5,124 nt of DNA from DASYSL01 sp036003365 (GTDB lineage: Bacteria > Eisenbacteria > RBG-16-71-46 > DASYSL01), in assembly GCA_036003365.1 (NCBI GenBank), contig DASYSL010000219.1, positions 1-5,124 of the forward strand, given 5' to 3'. Every line of letters starts with the position of its first letter. Position 1 is the stretch's first letter. Shown piece after piece: positions 1-5,124 of this stretch. The notes below the pieces were generated by a model. It made no database searches. It worked only from the letters and a program-made list of their open reading frames with translations, and was not told where the DNA came from. A program made the translations under genes and the position numbers.

Positions 1-1368
1 ACCGGCTTCGGCGCGTTCAACGGTGAAGTGGCGCTCGGCCTGCGCGGCGACAAGGGCAACGGCACGCTGCGCATCGCGCACTACGGCGGCGAGTTCAAGC
101 TGCTCGAGGCCGACAAGCCGGCGGAAGACACGGGCAACGAGGAGGAAGAAGGCGGCCCCGAGCGCAAGACCGGCGACAACCGCGTGCAATTCGGGAGCAA
201 CCTCTTGCTGGGGGGCGTGCGCCTCGAGACCAAGGCGCAGTGGCAGGGCCATTCGCTGATCGAGGTGGCCGACAGCGCCGGCGTGCCCGGCACCGAGAGC
301 GACCAGTTCAATCTCATGCTCAACACGTTCACCCTCGACGTCATCGCCCACCACGGCGACAAACCGGTGCACGGCGCCATCGGCGTCTCGGGCCTCTACC
401 AGACGAACGACTCGCGCGGACCCATCGCGCTCGTGCCCGACGCCACCGCCCATGCCGGCGCCCTCTACGCTTTCGAGGAATGGGATCGCGACCGCCTGGG
501 GATCTCGGCCGGAGGGCGCGTCGACTTCCATCACTTGAGGAACGACGCCAATGCCGATCTCGCGCTGGCCGAGCACTCGCGCGACGACACGCAGGGCAGC
601 GCCAATCTCGGGCTCGTGTACGGCTTGAGCGACGCTTGGAGCCTGGCCCTGAACGGCGCGCGCGGCTGGCGGGCGCCGAGCCTCTTCGAGCTCTACTCGA
701 ATGGCCCGCAGCTGAGCGAGGCGCGCTTCGACGTCGGCAATCCCGATCTCGAGCCCGAAAACGACCTCGAATTCGACGCCGGCCTTCGCCTGCACAAGAA
801 CAAGGTGCGTGCCGAGCTGACCGGCTTCTCGAGCACGATCGACAACTACATCTTTCTGGCGCCCACCGGCGGCTCGCAGGTGGTGGCCGCCGACACGCTG
901 GCCGTCTACGCCTATCAGCAGGCCGACTCGAAGCTCCGCGGCGGCGAGTTCTGGGCGCAGCTCGAGGCGGCCAAGCCGCTCACGCTGCGCGCCCGCACCG
1001 ACTACGTCTGGGGACAGAACGAGAACACGGATCAGCCGCTGCCGCTCATGCCGCCATGGCGTGTCGCGGGCGAGGCGGAGCTGCACTCGAGCACGCTGAG
1101 CTGGGCCGAGCGCGGCAACGTGGGCGTCGAGGTCGAGCACATCGCCGACCAGACGCGGCTCGGTCCCTTCGACGTGCCCACGGGCGAGTACACTCTCGTG
1201 CACTTCGACGCGGGCCTGGCCAAGCGCCTCGGCAGCCACACGTACGATTTCAATTTGCGCGTGCGCAACGTCGGCGACGTGGCCTATCGGAGCTTTCTCT
1301 CGCGCTACAAGAAGTTCGCCGACGACCCGGGCCGCAACGTCGTGTTCAGCGTCTCGACCGGGCTCTAG
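1..1368 (+). CDS. TonB-dependent outer-membrane receptor, C-terminal part (5' truncated)
   Basis: Outer-membrane beta-barrel receptor that takes up a scarce ligand (metal chelate, free metal or similar) using energy from TonB-ExbB-ExbD. The reading frame is open from base 1, so the signal peptide, TonB box and plug lie upstream; 455 residues remain of a family usually 650-800 long. Visible in the fragment: alternating polar/aromatic beta-strand pattern throughout; the conserved barrel motif GWRAPSLFELYSNG (residues 222-235), followed by NPDLEPEN; YQQADSKLRGGEF; and the C-terminal block RVRNVGDVAYRSFLSRYK then DPGRNVVF. The acidic stretch at residues 36-54 (four Glu at 47-50), followed later by FEEWDRDRLGISAGGRVD, resembles from memory the ZnuD-like zinc receptor subgroup; this substrate guess is inference only. 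The last residue is Leu, not the usual terminal aromatic. The stop TAG abuts the convergent lipoprotein gene with no gap. Confidence 0.93.
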   Translation, partial: TGFGAFNGEVALGLRGDKGNGTLRIAHYGGEFKLLEADKPAEDTGNEEEEGGPERKTGDNRVQFGSNLLLGGVRLETKAQWQGHSLIEVADSAGVPGTESDQFNLMLNTFTLDVIAHHGDKPVHGAIGVSGLYQTNDSRGPIALVPDATAHAGALYAFEEWDRDRLGISAGGRVDFHHLRNDANADLALAEHSRDDTQGSANLGLVYGLSDAWSLALNGARGWRAPSLFELYSNGPQLSEARFDVGNPDLEPENDLEFDAGLRLHKNKVRAELTGFSSTIDNYIFLAPTGGSQVVAADTLAVYAYQQADSKLRGGEFWAQLEAAKPLTLRARTDYVWGQNENTDQPLPLMPPWRVAGEAELHSSTLSWAERGNVGVEVEHIADQTRLGPFDVPTGEYTLVHFDAGLAKRLGSHTYDFNLRVRNVGDVAYRSFLSRYKKFADDPGRNVVFSVSTGL

Positions 1369-1806
1369 CTAGCGGCGTTCGAGCTCGAAGAACACGCCGT
1401 TCCACGGCGTGAAGGCATGCTTCTCCGAGGTTCTGATGATGAGAGCGCCTGGCGCGTACCAGGTCTCGCCGTCACAGAACGTTTGCGTGATCGTGACCGT
1501 CGCCTGCGGCGGTATGGAAGGCCCGAGCGAACCGGGCGCGACGTTGAACGCCTGAAGCACGCTGTCTGCGGGCGCGGGGCCGGTGTGATACATCGGCCTC
1601 GCGCACGAGTCCGGCCCGGCGATCGCCAGATCGGGGCCGAGGATGATCGCCCGCCCGTGCCATTGCCCGGCGTCGGCGTCGCTCATCCCCGAGACTCCCG
1701 GCGCGACATGCTTGACGATCACCCAGCGCTCGGTCGAGTCGTCGGTCTTCTTCCCGGCGCACGAAGCCAGCGCCAAGGCCGCGAGCACGATCACGATTCT
1801 CTTCAT
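1369..1806 (-). CDS. Small conserved-type lipoprotein of unknown function
   Basis: A 145-residue predicted lipoprotein. The N-terminus MKRIVIVLAALALASC is a short lipoprotein signal peptide: Lys-Arg, a hydrophobic core, and lipobox L13-A14-S15-C16, with Cys16 as the expected lipidated residue. The next residue is Ala rather than Asp, so the inner-membrane retention rule does not apply and outer-membrane sorting is plausible. The mature part is about 130 residues, rich in beta-type segments, with four Trp (28, 49, 116, 135) and two further Cys (68, 111) that could form a disulfide in the periplasm. The ending TPWNGVFFELERR looks like a conserved motif of short periplasmic proteins I cannot name. 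The ATG overlaps the glycosyltransferase stop as ATGA, and an AGGAGGG Shine-Dalgarno lies 11 nt upstream, so the start is well supported and translation is likely coupled. Function is not known. Confidence 0.88.
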   Translation of the reverse strand: MKRIVIVLAALALASCAGKKTDDSTERWVIVKHVAPGVSGMSDADAGQWHGRAIILGPDLAIAGPDSCARPMYHTGPAPADSVLQAFNVAPGSLGPSIPPQATVTITQTFCDGETWYAPGALIIRTSEKHAFTPWNGVFFELERR

Positions 1807-3305
1807 TCGAAGTGTTTCCCTCCTGCCCAGGCAGCGGCGAGATTGGCGTGGAATCCGCGCACGATCATGATGGGCAAATGCCGTTCGTACGGCATGGCGA
1901 GCGGATGATCGATGAAGCCCGCCACGCGGACCGAATCGAACTCGGTGCGTGCGTCCACGCTGTCGCGGCGGACGAGGATCGCGACCGCGCCATCCCATGG
2001 GGGCGGTCCCCACAAGAACCAGCTGTTGTGCTGGCAGGCGACGCGCGGCAGGCGGCCAGCCCCGAAGCGTTCCAGCGCCCCCGCCTCGCCATAGTTGCCC
2101 ACCACCACGATGGCGCGCCGACGCTCGTCCGGCGTGAGCGTGGCGGCGACCCGCGCCACCGAGTCGGCCATCTCGGGCCATCCGAACATGTCGGCGTACT
2201 GCTGCGGCAGCGAGCCCATCGCATGGCGCTCTTCGGTCTCGGGCTCGCGCCCGAGTGCTCTCTGATAGGCGACGAAGCGCTGGACGGGCAAGAACGGAAT
2301 GGCGAACGGCACGGGCGGAATGGCGAGGCCGAGCACGAGCGCGGTCACGACCACGCGCGATACCCGCCCGCGCATCCCCCACCACGTCGCACCGGCCGCG
2401 AAGAGCGCCACGCAGGGAAGCGTCACGTACTCCACACGCGCGCTGCCTGAGGCCAGGAGAATGGCGAGCGTCACCACGTAGAGAACGCCGATCAGTCGCC
2501 ACGAGCGGCGCACGAGCCCGGCGATGAGCCCGGCCACCCAAATGGGCGCCGCCCCCGGTCCAAGCGAAAGCGTCTGGCCCAGGAGATAGCGCAGCGGGTC
2601 GAGGGCCACCATCTTCTCGTGCCGCGCGTTGCGCATGAATTCGAGCGTGGGCCAGCCGTTCCGTATTTCCCAAAGCACGTTGGGCGCGAAGATCGCCCCT
2701 GCGAGCAGGCCGGCGATCCACGGCCCCGGCCCAAGCAGCAGATCACGACGGAAGAACAACAAATAGACGGCGAGGCCCGCCCCCAGCCACAGCACGCTCC
2801 ACTTGTTGAGGAGCCCGAGGCCGAGCGCCACGCCGAGCGCAACCCATCGCCCGAGGCTTGGCCGCTCGAAGGCGCGCAGCGCCAAGAGCGTGCTCAGCGG
2901 CCAGAATACGAAGTCGAGCGCGTTCATCGAGTAGAAATGGCCGTTGCCGAGCATCTCGGGCGCGAAGCCGGCCGCCACCGCGGCCAGGGCCTGCGCAAAT
3001 TTGCCGCCACCGAGCTGGCGCGCGAGCAGTCCGGCGAGCAGTGCGGTGAGCACGCCCAACAAAGCCGCGGTGAGTCGAATCGCCGCGAGGCTCGCCCCCG
3101 CCACGCTCATCACCAAGCTCAACAAGGCGATCGAGAGGGGAGGCTGGTCGACGTAGCCCCAGGCGAGACGATGCGCACACGACACGTAGTACAGCTCGTC
3201 GCGAAACCAGCCGTACTGGGTGAGGCAGCTCACATGGAGAGCCAGGATGGCGCCGGCCACGAGAGCCAGCCATCCCCAGGCGATCGAAACGCGGTCACGA
3301 TCCAT
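1803..3305 (-). CDS. GT39/ArnT-like (PMT_2 type) membrane glycosyltransferase
   Basis: A 500-residue polytopic inner-membrane protein of the GT-C fold, expected to transfer a sugar from a polyprenyl-phosphate carrier to an envelope acceptor on the periplasmic side. Donor and acceptor cannot be read from the sequence. After the first membrane span (about 10-28) comes the family's first periplasmic loop with RDELYY (35-40), holding the Asp36-Glu37 pair typical of the active site, and GYVDQPPL (50-57). YSMNALDFVFW (125-135) and NVLWEIRNGWPTLEFMRNA (209-227) are further family-like blocks. About ten hydrophobic spans run to residue 340. The rest (about 360-500) is a soluble tail with LPQQYADMFGW, GNYGEAGALE and HNSWFLWGP, as in GT39-like proteins I recall. 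The start is nearly forced: an in-frame TGA lies 15 nt upstream and the first span begins at once; no good Shine-Dalgarno is seen. Its end overlaps the lipoprotein start by 4 bp. Confidence 0.92.
   Translation of the reverse strand: MDRDRVSIAWGWLALVAGAILALHVSCLTQYGWFRDELYYVSCAHRLAWGYVDQPPLSIALLSLVMSVAGASLAAIRLTAALLGVLTALLAGLLARQLGGGKFAQALAAVAAGFAPEMLGNGHFYSMNALDFVFWPLSTLLALRAFERPSLGRWVALGVALGLGLLNKWSVLWLGAGLAVYLLFFRRDLLLGPGPWIAGLLAGAIFAPNVLWEIRNGWPTLEFMRNARHEKMVALDPLRYLLGQTLSLGPGAAPIWVAGLIAGLVRRSWRLIGVLYVVTLAILLASGSARVEYVTLPCVALFAAGATWWGMRGRVSRVVVTALVLGLAIPPVPFAIPFLPVQRFVAYQRALGREPETEERHAMGSLPQQYADMFGWPEMADSVARVAATLTPDERRRAIVVVGNYGEAGALERFGAGRLPRVACQHNSWFLWGPPPWDGAVAILVRRDSVDARTEFDSVRVAGFIDHPLAMPYERHLPIMIVRGFHANLAAAWAGGKHFE
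1818..1824 (-). promoter_or_regulatory. Shine-Dalgarno for the lipoprotein gene
   Basis: On the minus strand this reads AGGAGGG, inside the last codons of the glycosyltransferase, 11 nt before the lipoprotein ATG at 1806. The spacing is slightly long but the match is strong. It fixes the start and shows the downstream gene can recruit ribosomes itself as well as by termination-reinitiation at ATGA. Confidence 0.7.
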
Positions 3306-3362
3306 CGGCGCGCGAGAGTATCACGATGCGCTAGAATGCGACTCCACCTTGGAGGACTGCGC
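3306..3362. promoter_or_regulatory. Divergent intergenic promoter region
   Basis: These 57 bp are the only non-coding space between the divergent glycosyltransferase and peptidase genes, so promoters for both should lie here or extend into the coding starts. For the + strand, TAGAAT (3332-3337) is a 5/6 match to a -10 box, but no convincing -35 sits 16-18 bp before it. For the - strand, GATACT (3322 to 3317) is a 4/6 match; it would give a leader of only a few bases. The assignment of individual boxes is weak. Confidence 0.35.
3351..3356 (+). promoter_or_regulatory. Shine-Dalgarno for the peptidase gene
   Basis: GGAGGA lies ideally before the ATG at 3363 (7 nt from GGAGG). It decides the start: the frame stays open far upstream through DNA antisense to the glycosyltransferase, and an in-frame ATG at 3336 exists, but only 3363 has correct spacing and yields a signal peptide right at the N-terminus. 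The same bases can pair with CTCCA at 3342-3346. Confidence 0.8.
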
Positions 3363-5009
3363 ATGCGTGGCTTCGTTGTCGCCCTTCTCGTGGCCGCCTT
3401 GGTTCCCGCCTTTGCCTCGGCCGCGCCGGGGCCTTTCCATCTCAAGCTCGGCGGACCGGCCCCACGCGCGACCACGGAGAAGGACCTCCGCGCCTTCCTC
3501 GACGAACTGGAAGCGCAGCAGTTCATGATTTACGAGGCGCTCTCACTCGAGGAGTACTACCAGTGGAAGGGCGACGAGCCGCAGTTCGTCACCCCCTACA
3601 CGCGCTTCGCCAACGATCTCTCGAACCGCACCGACTACGCGGCCATCATCGAGAAGTGGCGCGGCCATGTGCGGGACACGACGCTGGCGCGCCGGCTCGA
3701 CATGCATCATCTCTATTTCTTGCAGTCGCGCGCCGACCCGGCCCTCGTGCTGCAGCTCGGCGACGCGCAATCGCAGCTCCAGGACACGGTGAGCGCGTTC
3801 CGCTTCCAGCTCGACGGCCAGCGCAAGACGCAGACCGAGATCACCGAGATCCTGACCAACGAGAAGGACCGCGCCAAGCGTCAGAACGCTTACTTGGCCC
3901 TCCAGCAGGCGGACACGAAATACCGCAAGTCGATCTCGAGCGCGATGCACCTCTACGACCGCATCGGCAGAAGCGAGGGATTCAAGAACGGCGCCGAGGC
4001 GGGCCTGGTGCAGACGAGCCTCGAGCGCGCCCAGGCGCTCAAGGACATCGAAGATTTCGAGCGCCAGACGCGGCCCATCATGCAGTCGATCGTCGACCGC
4101 GCGAAGGTGGACCTGAAACTCGATCGGGTCGAGCCGTGGGATCTCGATTACTGGCTGCGCCAGCAGGAGCTGGCCGGCGGCGACGACGCGTGGCCGCGCG
4201 AGCCCGGCCTCGCGCGCATGAAAGCCTTGGTGAAGGACATCGGTTTCCAGCCCGACTCCTTGCCCATCGACGCGCGCATCTGGGACGTGCCCACGGGCGG
4301 CATCACGTTCCCGGTGCGCCCGCCGTACGAATCGCGCCTGCTCTCCAATCCGTTCACCGGCTCGCAGTTCTACTCGACCTTGTTCCACGAGTATGGCCAC
4401 TGCCTGAACGCCGTGCTCACGGACAAGGATCTCCCCGCCGTCTTCCTCACCGGCGATCAGACGCCGATGAGCGAAGGCCTCGCCGAGTGCCTGGGCTTCT
4501 TCGCCTACGACCATCACTGGCTCGAGCGCGCCGCCAAAGTACCGCCTGGCCGCTCGGTGGCCCTCGAGCGGGCCGGCAAGATGGGCCAGTTCGTTTGGCT
4601 CAGGCGAAGCATCTGCTTGAATGCGTGGTTCGAGCTCACGGCCTACGGCAACCTGCACGTGAACATGGATTCGCTGTACGCCGTGGCCTACAAGCGCTTC
4701 ACGCTGGTCGACCTGCCGCCCGGACACTTCTGGGGCTACCGCGACATGCTGGCCACCGGCCCCATCTACTATCAGTCTTATCTCTATGCAGACCTGATCG
4801 CCGCACAGCTCCTGGAATCGATGCAGAAGCAGTTCGGCGTCGAGGATCTGAGCAAGGAGCCGCAGGTGGCCGGCTGGCTCACGCGCTACTTCTTCGCCCC
4901 GGGGGGCTCGGTGCCGTGGCCCGAGAAGGTGCGCCGCGCCACCGGCAAGCCGCTGGGCACCGAGGCCTTGTCGCGCTACTTCGCCGATCTCATGCCGGGG
5001 AAATCCTAG
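3363..5009 (+). CDS. Secreted M2/M3-type zinc metallopeptidase (HExxH gluzincin)
   Basis: A 548-residue predicted periplasmic or secreted peptidase. Residues 1-20 form a signal peptide: Arg2, a hydrophobic core, and Ala18-Ser19-Ala20 before a likely signal peptidase I cut. The catalytic motif is HEYGH (342-346): His342 and His346 as zinc ligands, Glu343 as the general base. The third ligand is probably Glu371 in TPMSEGLAE, 25 residues after His346, which fits clan MA(E) families M2 (ACE-like) and M3 (oligopeptidase F/thimet-like). The C-terminal block GPIYYQSYLYADLIAAQL (466-483) matches the Tyr-rich substrate-binding helix region of these families. LQDTVSAFRFQLDGQ, EITEIL and VEPWDLDYW follow the helical N-terminal pattern of bacterial M2/M3-like enzymes. 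It therefore probably cleaves peptides rather than folded proteins. The length is normal for the group and no key residue is missing. The exact family (M2 or M3) and substrates remain open. It appears to be transcribed alone from the divergent gap. Confidence 0.93.
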   Translation: MRGFVVALLVAALVPAFASAAPGPFHLKLGGPAPRATTEKDLRAFLDELEAQQFMIYEALSLEEYYQWKGDEPQFVTPYTRFANDLSNRTDYAAIIEKWRGHVRDTTLARRLDMHHLYFLQSRADPALVLQLGDAQSQLQDTVSAFRFQLDGQRKTQTEITEILTNEKDRAKRQNAYLALQQADTKYRKSISSAMHLYDRIGRSEGFKNGAEAGLVQTSLERAQALKDIEDFERQTRPIMQSIVDRAKVDLKLDRVEPWDLDYWLRQQELAGGDDAWPREPGLARMKALVKDIGFQPDSLPIDARIWDVPTGGITFPVRPPYESRLLSNPFTGSQFYSTLFHEYGHCLNAVLTDKDLPAVFLTGDQTPMSEGLAECLGFFAYDHHWLERAAKVPPGRSVALERAGKMGQFVWLRRSICLNAWFELTAYGNLHVNMDSLYAVAYKRFTLVDLPPGHFWGYRDMLATGPIYYQSYLYADLIAAQLLESMQKQFGVEDLSKEPQVAGWLTRYFFAPGGSVPWPEKVRRATGKPLGTEALSRYFADLMPGKS

Positions 5010-5012
5010 GGG

Positions 5013-5071
5013 AGTCGTATCATCGCCTCTCTCAACTGCCATACGACTAGCCTTCTTCAGTCGTACCATTG
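5013..5071. repeat. Three-copy AGTCGTA repeat, alternating orientation
   Basis: Copy A is AGTCGTAT (5013-5020). Copy B is its exact reverse complement ATACGACT (5041-5048). Copy C is AGTCGTA (5059-5065). A and C also match beyond the core: 5013-5025 and 5059-5071 agree at 11 of 13 bases. In RNA, B could pair with A (8 bp, 20-nt loop) or with C (7 bp, 10-nt loop), not with both. No T-run follows either hairpin, so this is not a standard intrinsic terminator. It lies between the peptidase stop and the next likely start, so it may be an operator, a leader structure or a 3' mRNA structure. Confidence 0.6.
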
Positions 5072-5099
5072 ACCCTCGGAGTCAGCGGCTGAGGCAAAC

Positions 5100-5124
5100 A
5101 TGATCTCTCGAATTCTCCTCGGGT
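5100..5124 (+). CDS. Probable start of the next gene (truncated)
   Basis: An ATG at 5100 opens a frame MISRILLG that runs off the window. GAGG at 5091-5094 sits 5 nt before the ATG, a good Shine-Dalgarno arrangement. The few visible residues (a basic residue followed by hydrophobic ones) would suit the start of a signal peptide or membrane span, but eight residues cannot show a function. It lies 90 bp after the peptidase stop in the same direction, so it may be co-transcribed or have its own promoter in the repeat-bearing gap. Confidence 0.4.

Noticed and set aside
240..1412. Overlapping + strand frame within the receptor gene
   Set aside because: Extreme Arg content and no motifs, while the frame open from base 1 gives a clear TonB-dependent receptor.
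1807..2721. N-terminal extension of the lipoprotein frame into the glycosyltransferase region
   Set aside because: The extension is Arg/Ala-rich shadow sequence; the lipoprotein signal peptide begins exactly at the ATG at 1806.
2619..3362. Upstream extension of the peptidase frame
   Set aside because: It runs antisense through the glycosyltransferase gene, is low in hydrophobic and rich in charged residues, and would bury the clear signal peptide and Shine-Dalgarno at 3351-3363.
3336..3362. Alternative peptidase start at the in-frame ATG at 3336
   Set aside because: It would put the Shine-Dalgarno inside the gene and add nine residues before a signal peptide that is already well formed.
3563..5050. 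Second + strand open frame overlapping the peptidase
   Set aside because: Arg/Pro/Ala/His-rich translation typical of a high-GC frame shift shadow; no motifs and no ribosome site.
3543..5069. Long minus-strand open frame (508 codons) antisense to the peptidase
   Set aside because: Its translation is Arg/Val/Glu/Gly/Leu-rich with no recognisable domain, and the opposite strand encodes an unmistakable metallopeptidase. Long antisense frames are expected in high-GC coding DNA.
5010..5071. Intrinsic terminator for the peptidase
   Set aside because: Hairpins can form, but neither is followed by a T-run, so Rho-independent termination is not supported.
5069..5097. TTGACC as a -35 box for the gene at 5100
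   Set aside because: The hexamer is a 5/6 match but no -10-like sequence lies 16-18 bp downstream, and the position would put the transcript start inside the coding region.

Overview
The window reads as chromosomal DNA from a high-GC Gram-negative bacterium. The G+C is roughly two thirds by eye, with G/C-rich third codon positions. A TonB-dependent outer-membrane receptor, a lipoprotein with a lipobox, and a secreted metallopeptidase all imply two membranes and a periplasm. The phylum cannot be fixed from this sequence. An uncultivated lineage of the Eisenbacteria, Gemmatimonadota or Myxococcota kind would fit, but that is only a guess from style. I see no mobile element, CRISPR array, tRNA, rRNA or phage gene.

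Layout, left to right. Positions 1-1368 (+) are the C-terminal two thirds of a TonB-dependent receptor barrel, cut by the window start. Its stop codon directly abuts the stop codon of the gene coming the other way. Positions 3305 down to 1369 (-) hold a two-gene unit: a multi-membrane-span glycosyltransferase of the GT39/ArnT-like type, followed through a 4-bp ATGA overlap by a small lipoprotein of unknown function. A 57-bp divergent gap (3306-3362) separates this unit from a secreted zinc metallopeptidase on the + strand (3363-5009), which carries HExxH plus a downstream Glu and resembles families M2 and M3. After it come 90 bp with three copies of AGTCGTA in alternating orientation (5013-5065), then a probable start codon of a further + gene at 5100, cut by the window end.

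The genes do not form an obvious single pathway. All act at the cell envelope: metal or siderophore-type uptake (receptor), lipid-linked sugar transfer (glycosyltransferase), an outer or inner membrane lipoprotein, and peptide degradation in the periplasm or outside. The glycosyltransferase and lipoprotein are the only pair whose arrangement argues for joint expression. No clearly new system is evident. The items most worth a second look are the three-copy repeat after the peptidase, the coupled lipoprotein of unknown function, and the zero-gap convergent gene ends with hairpin-forming sequence inside coding DNA.
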